Notes: a model not told the origin generated them from the sequence alone. DNA of 45,515 bases from Phycisphaera mikurensis NBRC 102666 (GCA_945877905.1 CAMDUT010000002.1:1-45515); one strand, 5' to 3'; positions 20,573 to 30,563 are shown, numbered from the stretch's first letter. Numbers and translations: made by a program.

Positions 20573-22060
20573 ATGCGTCCTACCACCCGATTCGCCGCCC
20601 TCGTCCTCCCCGCCGCGCTCGCCTGCGCGCCCTTCGCCTCGGCCGCCGTCCGCTACGTCGACGCGGGGCTCGCCTCCGGCGCCAACACCGGCACCAGCTG
20701 GGCGGACGCCTACCAGGGCGCCGGCGGCCTCGCGGCCGCGCTCACCGCGTCGGTCTCGGGCGACGAGATCTGGGTGAAGGCCGGCACCTACAAGCCGACC
20801 ACCGGCACCTCGCGCACCGTGTTCCTCACGATGAAGACGGGTGTCGGCATCTACGGCGGGTTCGCCGGTACCGAGACCGCGCGCGACCAGCGGAATTGGA
20901 CTGCGAACGTCACCGTGCTCACGGGCGACCTCCTGGGCAACGACAGCGGCACCGCGAACCTCACCGACAACAGCTATCACGTGCTGGTGGGCTCCGGCGC
21001 CGCGGTCACGGCCATCGTCGACGGGTTCACCGTGAAGGGCGGCAACGCCAACGGAGCCACCGCCAGCAACTACGACAAGGGCGGCGGCATCCTCATCGTC
21101 AACAGCGGCGCGCCCACCGTCCGCAACTGCATCTTCCAGGGCAACCGCTGCACCTTCGGCGGCGGGGCGGGGTACATCTTCGCCGCGCAGGCCACGTTCA
21201 CCGACTGCCAGTTCCTCGACAACGTGGGCGGCAGCTACGGCGGCGCGTTCGACACGAACAACGTGACCAGCACGTTCCGCCGCTGCGTGTTCAAGGGCAA
21301 CAGCGCCGCCCGCGCCGGCGCGTTCGAGACCTACGGCGGCGGCAACACCACCTTCGAGAACTGCCTCTTCGCGGCCAACCGCGCCACCGGCACGGGCGGC
21401 GGCGCCGCGATCTGGATCGGCGTCTCCTCGAGCATCGTGCGCGCCTACAGCTGCACCTTCGCCGGGAACATCGCCACCAGCACCGCGGGCGGCGTCAACA
21501 CGACGAGCCAGGGCACGCTCAACGCCTACAACTGCGTCTTCTGGGGCAACAGCGGCCCCACCGGCCAGACGTCGGCGAACCAGGTGAACGCAGGCGGCGG
21601 CACGAACCTCGTCCAGTACTGCACCGTGCAGGGTGGGTTCACCGGCACCGGCAACCTCGCGACCGACCCGCTCTTCGTGTCCGCGGCGAACGGCGACTAT
21701 CGCCTGCAGGCGACCTCGCCAGCGATCGACTCGGGCTCGAACTCGCTCTTCCCGACCGGCGGCATGACCGTCGACCTCGCGGTGCTTCCGCGGTACGTCG
21801 ACGTGGTCGCCGTCACCGACACCGGCGTCGGCCCGGCACCCGTGATCGACCGCGGCGCGTACGAGCTTCCCGACGCCCCGCCGCCGCCGCCCGCATGCGC
21901 CCCCGACCTCAACGGCGACAACCAGGTCGACGGCATCGACCTCGGCGTGCTGCTGAGCGCGTGGGGCACGAACGGCGAGGGCGACCTCAACGGCGACGGT
22001 TCCGTCGACGGCATCGACCTCGGCGTCATGCTCAGTGCGTGGGGCGCCTGCCCCGGCTGA
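20573..22060 (+). CDS. Secreted right-handed beta-helix-like protein with C-terminal dockerin-like domain
   Basis: Signal peptide MRPTTRFAALVLPAALACAPFASA; C/N-rich repeats (FENCLFAANRATGTGGGAAIWI); C-term DLNGDNQVDGIDLGVLLSAWG...DLNGDGSVDGIDLGVMLSAWG. Confidence 0.85.
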   Translation: MRPTTRFAALVLPAALACAPFASAAVRYVDAGLASGANTGTSWADAYQGAGGLAAALTASVSGDEIWVKAGTYKPTTGTSRTVFLTMKTGVGIYGGFAGTETARDQRNWTANVTVLTGDLLGNDSGTANLTDNSYHVLVGSGAAVTAIVDGFTVKGGNANGATASNYDKGGGILIVNSGAPTVRNCIFQGNRCTFGGGAGYIFAAQATFTDCQFLDNVGGSYGGAFDTNNVTSTFRRCVFKGNSAARAGAFETYGGGNTTFENCLFAANRATGTGGGAAIWIGVSSSIVRAYSCTFAGNIATSTAGGVNTTSQGTLNAYNCVFWGNSGPTGQTSANQVNAGGGTNLVQYCTVQGGFTGTGNLATDPLFVSAANGDYRLQATSPAIDSGSNSLFPTGGMTVDLAVLPRYVDVVAVTDTGVGPAPVIDRGAYELPDAPPPPPACAPDLNGDNQVDGIDLGVLLSAWGTNGEGDLNGDGSVDGIDLGVMLSAWGACPG

Positions 22061-22085
22061 CGCGACGGGCGGCTAGCCTTCCGGC

Positions 22086-23204
22086 ATGACCGCTCTGCGC
22101 ACCGTGGTGGTCGAGGCCGCCTCCGGACGTTGCCCCATCGAGATCGCGCGCGGCATCGTCCGCCACGTCGGTAACGGCATGGTGGCCGTCGGCCTGCGCC
22201 CCGTGCGCGCGGCGGTGGTGCATGATTCCTGCGTGCCGCTCGACGCCTTCGCGGCGGTCGAGGACTCGCTGCGGGCGGCGTCGATCGACCCCGTGCGCGT
22301 GGGGATCGCGGGGGGCGAGTCGGGCAAGTCGCTCGAGGCGGTGGCGGCGGTCTCGGCGCGCATGCTCGACGCGGGGATCGACCGCACCGGCGCGGTCGTC
22401 GCCGTCGGCGGCGGGGTCGTCGGCGACGTCGCGGGGTTCGTGGCCGCCACGTACATGCGCGGCATCGCGTGCGTGCAGGTGCCGACCACGCTGCTTGCGA
22501 TGGTCGACGCGTCGGTCGGCGGCAAGACCGCGGTGAACCTGCAGCGCACCGACGGGTCGATCGCGAAGAACGCGATCGGCGCGTTCGCGCAGCCCAGGCT
22601 CGTGGCGTGCGACCCCGAGGTGCTCGGGACGCTCTCCGGGCGCGAGCTGCGGTCGGGCCTGGCCGAGTGCGTGAAGCACGCGGTGGTGGCCGACCGCGCG
22701 ATGCTCGCGTGGATCCGCGACCGCGCGGACCGGCTGCTGGCGCACGACCCCGACACGCTGGGGGAGCTCATCGAGCGCAACGTGCGCATCAAGGCGGAGG
22801 TGGTCTCGCGCGACGAGCGCGAGTCGGGCCCGCGCGAGGCGCTGAATCTGGGGCACACGTTCGCGCACGCGATCGAGGCCATGCTTCACGCGCAGTGCAC
22901 GCACGGCGAGGCGGTGGCCATCGGCATGGTGGCCGCGTGCACGGTGGTGCGCGAGCTGGGCGCCGAGGGGGCCGACGGGCTCGAGGCCGAGGTGCGCGGC
23001 ACACTCGGCGCACTCGGGCTTCCCGTGCGCATGCCGGCCCCGCGTCCCGCGGCGGCGCTGCGCGCGGCGATGGACACCGACAAGAAGCGGCGGGGCGGGG
23101 CGCTGCGGCTGGTGCTGCCCTTCGGGCCGAACGACGTGCGCACCCTGGCCGGCGTGCCCGAGCCGATCGTCGAGCTGGCATGGCGCGCGGTCGGCGCGGC
23201 GTGA
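22086..23204 (+). CDS. aroB: 3-dehydroquinate synthase
   Basis: AVGGGVVGDVAGFVAATYMRGI, QVPTTLLAMVDASVGGKTAVN, LNLGHTFAHAIEAM. Confidence 0.95.
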   Translation: MTALRTVVVEAASGRCPIEIARGIVRHVGNGMVAVGLRPVRAAVVHDSCVPLDAFAAVEDSLRAASIDPVRVGIAGGESGKSLEAVAAVSARMLDAGIDRTGAVVAVGGGVVGDVAGFVAATYMRGIACVQVPTTLLAMVDASVGGKTAVNLQRTDGSIAKNAIGAFAQPRLVACDPEVLGTLSGRELRSGLAECVKHAVVADRAMLAWIRDRADRLLAHDPDTLGELIERNVRIKAEVVSRDERESGPREALNLGHTFAHAIEAMLHAQCTHGEAVAIGMVAACTVVRELGAEGADGLEAEVRGTLGALGLPVRMPAPRPAAALRAAMDTDKKRRGGALRLVLPFGPNDVRTLAGVPEPIVELAWRAVGAA

Positions 23205-23297
23205 GGCGCGCGGTGCCGGAACGGGCGCGCGGCAGGCGCGGGGCGAGTCCTGTGCAGCCCGCGCGCCCCGCGCGCCGATGAGTCCCCGGTCGTACGG

Positions 23298-24284
23298 ATG
23301 CTGACCCTCGCAATCGTCAACCAGAAGGGTGGCTCCGGCAAGACCACCACGGCCATCAACCTCGCCGCCGCGCTCGCCGAGCGCGGGGAGCGGGTGCTGC
23401 TGGTCGACATGGATCCGCAGGGCCACTGCGCGGCGGGGCTGGGCGTTCCCGAGGCGCGCATCGAGTTCGGGCTGGCGCAGGCGCTCCTCTGCGAGCCCCC
23501 CGGCGGCAGCGACCCCCTGGGTTGGCTGTGGGAGGTGGGGCGTGGCCTTCGGCTGGCGCCGTGCACGGTGTCCCTCGCGGGGCTCGAGAGCGCGCGAGGC
23601 GGGCTCGTGTCGCTGCCTGACCGCGACCGCCGGCTCGCGCGGCTCCTCGAGCGCGTCGCCGGCAGCTTCGACCGCTGCATCATCGACTGCCCGCCGACGA
23701 TCGGCTACCTGACGTTCAATGCCCTGCGCGCCGCCGACGAGGTGCTGGTGCCCGTCGAGACCGGGTACTTCGCGCTCCGGGGCGCCGAGCGGCAGCTCGT
23801 GACGATCGGGGCTCTGGTGCAGCGGATCGGCCGTTCGCTGCCGGTCCGGGTGCTGCCCACGCTTCACCGGGACTCCAGCCAGCTTTCGCACGACATCCTG
23901 GGCGCGATCGGACGGCGTTTCGAGCGCCACCTGGCCCCGGCGCCTATCCGCGAGCACGAGGTGCTGCGCGAGGCGGCCAGCTTCGGGCAGGCCGTCACGG
24001 CGTTCGCCCCCGGTTCGGCCGCCCATGACGACTTCAGGCGCCTGGCCGAGTGGGTGGCCACGGTCGCCGTCCCGGCCCTCGAGCCTTCGGCGGCACCGGA
24101 TGCTGGCGTTCCGGCGTCCAGCGTGTATGGTTCGGACACCCTCGGGGCCCCGTCAGGGGACCTCGACGGGAACGGCCTGCCGAGGCCGGCGGTGACAGGA
24201 CGCGCGGCGGAGCTCGCGCATCGGATGCGGACCTCGGGCGTTGCCGCATCGGGTCGAGAGGCAGGAAGCCTGGAGGAACGATGA
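23298..24284 (+). CDS. ParA/Soj-family P-loop ATPase
   Basis: LAIVNQKGGSGKTTTAINLAAALAERGERVLLVDMDPQGH; CIIDCPPTIGYLTFNAL. Confidence 0.92.
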   Translation: MLTLAIVNQKGGSGKTTTAINLAAALAERGERVLLVDMDPQGHCAAGLGVPEARIEFGLAQALLCEPPGGSDPLGWLWEVGRGLRLAPCTVSLAGLESARGGLVSLPDRDRRLARLLERVAGSFDRCIIDCPPTIGYLTFNALRAADEVLVPVETGYFALRGAERQLVTIGALVQRIGRSLPVRVLPTLHRDSSQLSHDILGAIGRRFERHLAPAPIREHEVLREAASFGQAVTAFAPGSAAHDDFRRLAEWVATVAVPALEPSAAPDAGVPASSVYGSDTLGAPSGDLDGNGLPRPAVTGRAAELAHRMRTSGVAASGREAGSLEER

Positions 24285-25576
24285 CCTCGAACGTGGATCC
24301 GTACGGCAGCTTGGCGGCGCTCTTCACGACGCCAGCTTCGCCCGAGACGTCGCATGCGCACGCCGCACCGCGCATCGGCGAGGTGACGACCGTGCTCGTC
24401 GGAAACCTCCCGGTCATGGCCGGGCTCTGGACGACGCAGCTGGCCGACGAGGTGGCGCGCGCGTTCGGCCCCGCCGGCCTCGTGCGCTTCGAGCGCGGCG
24501 AGGTCACGATCGAACTGCTCCGCGCCGACGGGCGCCAGGTGCCTCCCGCGGGCCCGGGCGCGGTCTCGCGCTGGCTGCCTCGCGGCGCCGGCGCACTGCG
24601 GCGCTGGCTGGTGTGCGTTCCGGCCGACACGGCACCGGCGGAGTACATGGATGCCTCCGAACGCATCGTGCTGATGCTCGGTGCCGACGAGGCCGCGGTG
24701 ACCGGCGGCTACCTGCGCCTCAAGCAGCTGTGCGACGAGGGCATCCACCGCGGACGCCCCGTCGATCGCGTGGGCATCGTGGTGGTGGGCGCCTCGCCCG
24801 ACCAGGCCGATGCCGCGTTCCGCAAGCTCGGCGAGGCGGCGCGTTCGTTCCTGGGCCTCGAGGTCGACCTCGTGGCGCGGCTTCCGCGCATCGAGCGCGT
24901 GGAGTCGAGCGCGCGCGCCTCGTACCCGGGCGACGAATGCCCGGGCGTCGGGGCCTTCCTCGGCGAGCTCGCCAACGCGCGCAGCCAGGCCGCGCTCCGG
25001 TTCGACGCCGGGGACGACCTGCCTGCATCCATCCCCATCGACGGCTCGGTGCATCCGAAGTCCGCGCCCGCACGCCCCCAGCCGACGGTGCCCGCCATGA
25101 ACCACGCGCCCGCTGCCCCCGGTCCGTTCGCGGCCGCCCCGAACGGTCATGCGACGCCGCCCGCCGCGCGGTCCGCGCCGGCCTACGCCGCGCTTCCGAT
25201 GGCCGAGCTGCCGCCGCGCCTGGTGCCGCTCCTGCGCGGGCTGCGCCCGCTCGGCATCGCGTGCCCGCTGGCGCCCGAGCTCGAGCTCGCCCTCGACGAC
25301 GAGCACCGCATGCACATCGTCGGCCGCAGCGACCAGCTCGCGCGCGTGCGAACGGTCCGCACGTGGGCCACGATGCACGCCGAGCTCCTCGGCCTCGCGT
25401 TCCCCGAGCTGAAGGGCGGCTTCGAGGTGCGCGAGCGCATCCTGCTCGGCGACGCGCGTGACGCGATCGTGCTGCACGGAACGGGCGCGCTGCTCGACGT
25501 GCTGGTGGTCGCGCAGACGCCGTCCGGCCCGGTGCAGGTGGTGGTGCCCCTCAACGACGCGACGACCTGCGGCTGA
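24281..25576 (+). CDS. Putative ParA/MinD-fold pseudo-ATPase partner with additional C-terminal domain
   Basis: ATG overlaps parA-like stop; VTTVLVGNLPVMAGLWTTQLADEVAR in P-loop position lacks Walker A; VDRVGIVVVGASPDQADAAFRKLGEAARSFLGLEVDLVARLPRIERVE resembles the MinD/FlhG C-half. Confidence 0.6.
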   Translation: MTSNVDPYGSLAALFTTPASPETSHAHAAPRIGEVTTVLVGNLPVMAGLWTTQLADEVARAFGPAGLVRFERGEVTIELLRADGRQVPPAGPGAVSRWLPRGAGALRRWLVCVPADTAPAEYMDASERIVLMLGADEAAVTGGYLRLKQLCDEGIHRGRPVDRVGIVVVGASPDQADAAFRKLGEAARSFLGLEVDLVARLPRIERVESSARASYPGDECPGVGAFLGELANARSQAALRFDAGDDLPASIPIDGSVHPKSAPARPQPTVPAMNHAPAAPGPFAAAPNGHATPPAARSAPAYAALPMAELPPRLVPLLRGLRPLGIACPLAPELELALDDEHRMHIVGRSDQLARVRTVRTWATMHAELLGLAFPELKGGFEVRERILLGDARDAIVLHGTGALLDVLVVAQTPSGPVQVVVPLNDATTCG

Positions 25577-26587
25577 TCACCGCGCGGGCAGCGCCTCGCG
25601 CAGCACGCGCATCCAGTTTCCGTGCATGAACGCCTGGCGGTCGGGCTCGCCCCAGCCGCGCGCCGCGAGCGCGCGGCCGAGCGCGCCGAGCTCCTCGGGC
25701 CGCCCGCACCCGGCCGGGCAGTCCGCGGGCGTGAAGCCGCCGTCGAGGTCGCTGCCGAGCCCGACGCCCGTGCGTCCCGCGATGGCCGCGGCGTGCTCGA
25801 CGTGCGCGACGGCGTCGTCCAGCGTGGCCGCCCGGTCGCGCGCGAGGAACTTCCCGTAGAGGTTCAGGCCCACCACGCCGCCGCGGCGCGCGATCTCGGC
25901 GACCTGCGCGTCGGTGGCGTGCCGCTCGCGCGGGTCCATGAGCGCGCGCATGTTCGAGTGCGTCGCGACGATGCGCCGGTCGGTCGCTCCGCAGAGGTCC
26001 TCGAACGCGGCGTCCGACAGGTGGCTCGCGTCGTGCAGCACGCCCAGCGCGTCGAGCGCCCGCACCATCGCGCGCCCGCCCGCGGTGAGCCCGCCCGCGC
26101 GCGCGTTGCCGCCCGACCACCTCGATCCGTGGGCCCACGAGAGCCCCACCGCGCGCACGCCGCGCGCATGCCACCATGCGGCCTCGTCGGGGGTGCGGAT
26201 CGGGTCGGCGCATTCCATGAGGATCACGATGCCCGGCGCGCCGCCCGGCCGCGCGCACCGTTCGAGGTCCTCGCGCGTGCGCACGATGCGGATGCGGCCC
26301 GCGCGCTCGAAGGCCTCGTAGCGCTCGAGCTGGCGCACGCCCGCGGCATGCGCGCCCTCGAGGTCGTCGTGGCCGGAGTAGCCCCACGCCGCGCCGCCCG
26401 AGCCGAACTCGGTGAAGATGGTGCCGAGGGCGATCCGCACGCCGCCGCGCACGAGCGCCGGCAGCGACGTGCCGCGCGCGGCGTGGTCGGGGTGGTCAAC
26501 CTCGACCGAGGGGCCCAGGAGGTCGAGGTACGCCAGGTCGAGGTGCGCATCCACCCACCACGGGTCGTTCGGAGCATCCGTCGGCAT
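25577..26587 (-). CDS. Membrane dipeptidase (peptidase M19)
   Basis: WWVDAHLDLAY, ILMECADPI, AVGLSWAHGSRW, GVLHDASHLSDAAFEDL, IVATHSNMRAL, VGLGSDLDGGF. Confidence 0.92.
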   Translation of the reverse strand: MPTDAPNDPWWVDAHLDLAYLDLLGPSVEVDHPDHAARGTSLPALVRGGVRIALGTIFTEFGSGGAAWGYSGHDDLEGAHAAGVRQLERYEAFERAGRIRIVRTREDLERCARPGGAPGIVILMECADPIRTPDEAAWWHARGVRAVGLSWAHGSRWSGGNARAGGLTAGGRAMVRALDALGVLHDASHLSDAAFEDLCGATDRRIVATHSNMRALMDPRERHATDAQVAEIARRGGVVGLNLYGKFLARDRAATLDDAVAHVEHAAAIAGRTGVGLGSDLDGGFTPADCPAGCGRPEELGALGRALAARGWGEPDRQAFMHGNWMRVLREALPAR

Positions 26588-26617
26588 GGCGCGGGAAGGT
26601 ACGCTGCACCCCTTCGG

Positions 26618-27157
26618 ATGGCAGCGTTCCCGACGAGTTCACCGCCTGCGGGCGCCCCGGCCGCGATGCCCGATCGCGCCGCGACGTCCCCCGGCCCCAT
26701 GCGCGCCACGCGCCCCGAGCGAACCGTCTGCGCGCTGCTTGCGTTCGGCGCGTTCGCCGTGCTGGGGGTGGCGCTGTGGCTGCGTCCGTCGCCCACGGGC
26801 CTGGGGACGCACGTGGCGCTGGGCCTCCCGCCCTGCGGGTGGGTGGCCGGCTACGACCTTCCGTGCCCCACCTGCGGCATGACCACCGCCTTCAGCCTGG
26901 CCGCACGGGGCAGCCTCTGGGCCTCATTCCGCGTACAGCCCATGGGGTGCCTGCTCGCCGTGGGCACCGCCGCGGTGGCCGTCACGTGCGCGTACGTGGC
27001 CGCGACCGGTTCGCGGCTCGGGCACGTCCTCGGCGCGCGCCTCACGCCGCGCGTGGTGGTCGCGCTCGCCGCGCTCGCGCTGGTGGCCTGGGGCTACAAG
27101 GTGTGGGACCATCGCACGAACGCGCGCGGCCCGGCCGCAGTCGGAGCAACGCCATGA
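26618..27157 (+). CDS. DUF2752 domain membrane protein
   Basis: GLPPCGWVAGYDLPCPTCGMTTAFSLAARG plus TM segments. Confidence 0.85.
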   Translation: MAAFPTSSPPAGAPAAMPDRAATSPGPMRATRPERTVCALLAFGAFAVLGVALWLRPSPTGLGTHVALGLPPCGWVAGYDLPCPTCGMTTAFSLAARGSLWASFRVQPMGCLLAVGTAAVAVTCAYVAATGSRLGHVLGARLTPRVVVALAALALVAWGYKVWDHRTNARGPAAVGATP

Positions 27158-27852
27158 ACGACACCGTCGACCGCCATGACCGCGCCGCGCGCCTGCGCGC
27201 CCTCGCCGCCGCCGGAGCCTTCGCCCTCGCGCTGCTTCCGGGATGCGGCGTCTTCGGCGTCGCCTCGAAGGTGGGCGAGGCCATCGAGGTCGAGAAGAAG
27301 GTCGAGGTGCTCGCCAAGTACCGCGGCCTCGAGAACAAGACCGTCGCCGTGCTCGTCAACGCCGAGCGCGGCGTGCTCTACGAGTACCCGACCGTGGTGC
27401 CGAACGTCGCGGGGAACGTGGCTGCGGGCATCCGCGTGAAGGTGAGCGGCGCGCAGGTGCTCGACTGGCGCGAGTCGCTCAACTGGACCTACCGCACGCC
27501 GAGCTGGAACACGCTCCCGCTCGGGCACATCGCCGAGGAGCTGGGCGTCGACCGGGTCGTGATCGTCGACATCTTCGAGTTCCGGCTGCACCCGCCGGGC
27601 AACCGGTGGATCTGGGACGGCATGGCCGGGGCCACCATCGGCATCGTCGAGCGCGACTCGATCGACCCCGACGCCTTCGCGGAGGAGTACAGCGTGTCGG
27701 TGAAGTTCCCCGACGTGAAGGAGCTGAGCCGCGAGAGCGCCGCCGAGGAGGGCATCCAGACCGGGCTGGTGGCGAAGTTCACGCAGACCGTGAACAAGCT
27801 GTTCTATGACCACCTCGAGGACAAGTACCCCAACAAGCGGCTGAAGGGCTGA
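27154..27852 (+). CDS. Putative lipoprotein
   Basis: Lipobox LLPGCG; ATG overlaps upstream stop; codon usage. Confidence 0.8.
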   Translation: MNDTVDRHDRAARLRALAAAGAFALALLPGCGVFGVASKVGEAIEVEKKVEVLAKYRGLENKTVAVLVNAERGVLYEYPTVVPNVAGNVAAGIRVKVSGAQVLDWRESLNWTYRTPSWNTLPLGHIAEELGVDRVVIVDIFEFRLHPPGNRWIWDGMAGATIGIVERDSIDPDAFAEEYSVSVKFPDVKELSRESAAEEGIQTGLVAKFTQTVNKLFYDHLEDKYPNKRLKG

Positions 27853-27855
27853 CGC

Positions 27856-28530
27856 ATGCGCATCCGGCCCTTGCCCATCCTCCTGGTCCCGGCGCTCGCG
27901 CTCGCGGGCCCCTTCGCGTGCAACATCATCACGCCCGCGCTCTACGTGGCCGAGGGTCCCGGGAAGAAGGAGGCGGAGTTCACGCTTCCCGAGGACAAGA
28001 AGCTGGTCGTCTTCGTCGATGACCGCCGCAACGTGATCAGCCGCCTGCAGCTGCGCTCGCAGCTGGCCGACGACATCGGCCAGCAGCTGAAGACGCTCGA
28101 GCTCGTCGAGGAGGTCGTCAGCGGCCGCGAGCTGATCGCGTACGTCCGCCGCGTCGAGAGCCCGAACCGGCGCGTGTCGATCGAGGAGCTCGGCAACGCG
28201 GTGGACGCGGACATCGTGCTCTACGTCGAGATGGACACGTTCGCGCTCACGCCGGACGGCGCGACCCCGAAGCCGACGGCCGCGGTGCGCGTGAAGGTGA
28301 TCGACGTCAAGGAGAAGCGCCGCGTGTTCCCGCCGGACGGCGGCGACCCGCTCGGGTTCCCGGTGAACGTCGACATGAACGCGCTCGGCAACGACGCGTA
28401 CCGCACGTCGGCGAACCGCCGGCGGCTCGAGGACATGCTCGAGAAGCGCCTGGCCGACCAGGTCGCCAAGCTCTTCTACAAGCACGAGCGCATGAACTTC
28501 GGCCAGGGCGTCACGCAGATGGAGGGCTGA
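27856..28530 (+). CDS. Putative lipoprotein, distant paralogue of upstream gene
   Basis: N-term signal ALALAGPFACN; similar layout to 27154..27852 (KKLVVFVDDRRNVI; QVAKLFYKHE). Confidence 0.78.
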   Translation: MRIRPLPILLVPALALAGPFACNIITPALYVAEGPGKKEAEFTLPEDKKLVVFVDDRRNVISRLQLRSQLADDIGQQLKTLELVEEVVSGRELIAYVRRVESPNRRVSIEELGNAVDADIVLYVEMDTFALTPDGATPKPTAAVRVKVIDVKEKRRVFPPDGGDPLGFPVNVDMNALGNDAYRTSANRRRLEDMLEKRLADQVAKLFYKHERMNFGQGVTQMEG

Positions 28531-28536
28531 CCCCGC

Positions 28537-29478
28537 ATGGCGATCGCCCGAAGCGTTCCCGACCCCGCCGTGCGCGCCATCGTGATCGACGGCCACGCGG
28601 CCACGCCGCCCGTGCTTCGCATGCTGGCCGCACAGGCGTCCGCGCGCGGCGTGCAGGCGGTGGTGGTGGGCAACGAGCGTGATGCGAATCGCGCGACGCG
28701 ACTGGGCGTCCCCGTTCGTGCGGTGGTCGCGCCGCCGATGGGTGCGCCCGTCCTCGCGCGCGCCGCCCTTCGGCGTGCCTTCGGGCCGGCCATGCGCGGC
28801 GCGGCGGTCGCGGCCGTCGGCCCGCGCGCGTTCGATGCGGCTCGCATCGCGGGCGCGCGGCCCGTCGCGCCCGGCGACGAGCTTCCCGCGCCGGTCCCGG
28901 CCGAATCGCGGCCGTCGCGAGAGCGCCTGCGCGTCGACTGGGGCATCCCGGACGACGGGCTCGCATGCATCCTGGTCGCGAGCCCGCCCGGGTGCGCCGA
29001 CGCGCGCGTGGCGCTCGACATCGTCGGGCGCGCGGCGATCCTCGGCCGCCCCATGACGCTCATTGCGCATCCAGGCGCGCGGCATGCCGGGCGCGCCGAG
29101 AGCTGGTCGGGCGTCGCGGGCGGCGCGTGGCGCATGGTGCCGGACGCGCGCGCCGAGGACCCCGAGCTGCTGGTGGCCGGCATCGACGCGGCGCTCGTCA
29201 TGGACGCGCGCGTGCCTGTGGACCTCGATGCGCGCGCGCCGGGCGCGTGGGGCACGGCGTTCGCCGCCTTCGGGCGCGCCGCGCTGCGGCCCATCCTGCG
29301 GGGTGACGCGGTGGGTGCACGGCTGCTGGCACGCGCGGGCGTGCCGCTGGTGGTCGCCGACGGCACGGCCGCGGCCGAGGCGCTCTCAGGCGCGGCCGGC
29401 GTGCGGACGTTCGACCCGCGCCGGCCGAACCTGGGCGCGCTCGCGCTTCACGCCACGGTTGCCGGCACGCCCGCCTGA
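28537..29478 (+). CDS. Hypothetical protein, possibly glycosyltransferase-like (GT-B fold)
   Basis: Codon usage and operon position; Rossmann-like segments and C-terminal DAALVMDARVP...GVPLVVADGTAAAEAL; family not certain. Confidence 0.6.
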   Translation: MAIARSVPDPAVRAIVIDGHAATPPVLRMLAAQASARGVQAVVVGNERDANRATRLGVPVRAVVAPPMGAPVLARAALRRAFGPAMRGAAVAAVGPRAFDAARIAGARPVAPGDELPAPVPAESRPSRERLRVDWGIPDDGLACILVASPPGCADARVALDIVGRAAILGRPMTLIAHPGARHAGRAESWSGVAGGAWRMVPDARAEDPELLVAGIDAALVMDARVPVDLDARAPGAWGTAFAAFGRAALRPILRGDAVGARLLARAGVPLVVADGTAAAEALSGAAGVRTFDPRRPNLGALALHATVAGTPA

Positions 29479-30563
29479 GCGAGCAGGCGCTCGGCCGCGC
29501 CGCGATAGAACGATCGCAGCACGTCCGCGGGCAGCGCCTTGCCCTCGAGCGAGGGCGCGTCGAGCGGCGAGCGCGACGGGTCCACCATCGCCAGGTCCGG
29601 ATCGCTGATGGGGCTTTCCATCGCGTGCGGGGTCTCCCACAGCGTGCGCAGCGCCCAGTACCGGCTGGCGTAGAGGTCGAACGCGCCCTCGCGGTCGCTG
29701 GCCTTCGCCGCCATCTCGGTCTGCTTCTCTCCGGAGTGCAGGTGGTCGTCGTTCGTGACGATGTCGCTGCCGAACATCACGCGTCCGCGCCAGCGCTCCA
29801 TGAACGCGCGCACGCGCGGCGCGGGATGCTTGCTCACCTCGCGCACGATCCACTTCGTGGCGCTCGCGTCGATCGAGAGGTTGGGATGGCGCTCGAGCAG
29901 GCCGTCCAGGAACGCGAGGTCCTCTGGCGAGCCGCCCATGTGCGCCGCGATCCACGGCACTCGGTACTCGTCCAGCAGCCGCTCGAGCGGCTCGTAGTGC
30001 GACGCCTTCGCGCCGTAGCGCGCACGGTCGGCGTACTTGGTGGCGAACCACGTGTCGGGGTCGGCCACGTGCACCATGAACGCCATGCCCAGCGACGCGG
30101 CGAGGTCCATGCCCGCACGCCGGTGCGGCGCGTCGAGCGCCAGCAGGCGCGGGTCGCCGGCCTCGATGCCGTAGTCGATGCCGCGCGGCGCGGCCCAGAA
30201 CTTGCAGATCGCGGCGCCCTCGTCTCGGAACGCCTTGATGCGGTCCAGGAAGTGGTGCGTGTGCGCGGCCAGCCGGTCGGGGTGCGTGAAGTCAGGCACC
30301 GCGATGAACCGGATGCGGTCTCCCATCACCGCGCGCATCGCGGGGATGTCGTCGAGCCGCGTCATCGAGTGGATCCGCTCGATGCCGTACAGGTCCATGG
30401 CGTCGCGCAGGAGCGCGGCGGCGCTCGGGCCGTGCACGTGCGAGTGGATGTCGATGATGGGGGCGGGCGGTGCACCCATCGCCACGGCCTCGGCCCGGTA
30501 GTCGGCGCCGAATCGGTTCGACGGGTTCACGAAGCGTCCCGAGGCCGGTGCGAGGCTGCGCAT
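29448..30563 (-). CDS. Amidohydrolase family protein
   Basis: PIIDIHSHVHGPS, WIAAHMGGSPEDLAFLDGLLERHPNLSIDASATKW, VMFGSDIVTNDD. Confidence 0.88.
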   Translation of the reverse strand: MRSLAPASGRFVNPSNRFGADYRAEAVAMGAPPAPIIDIHSHVHGPSAAALLRDAMDLYGIERIHSMTRLDDIPAMRAVMGDRIRFIAVPDFTHPDRLAAHTHHFLDRIKAFRDEGAAICKFWAAPRGIDYGIEAGDPRLLALDAPHRRAGMDLAASLGMAFMVHVADPDTWFATKYADRARYGAKASHYEPLERLLDEYRVPWIAAHMGGSPEDLAFLDGLLERHPNLSIDASATKWIVREVSKHPAPRVRAFMERWRGRVMFGSDIVTNDDHLHSGEKQTEMAAKASDREGAFDLYASRYWALRTLWETPHAMESPISDPDLAMVDPSRSPLDAPSLEGKALPADVLRSFYRGAAERLLAQAGVPATVA

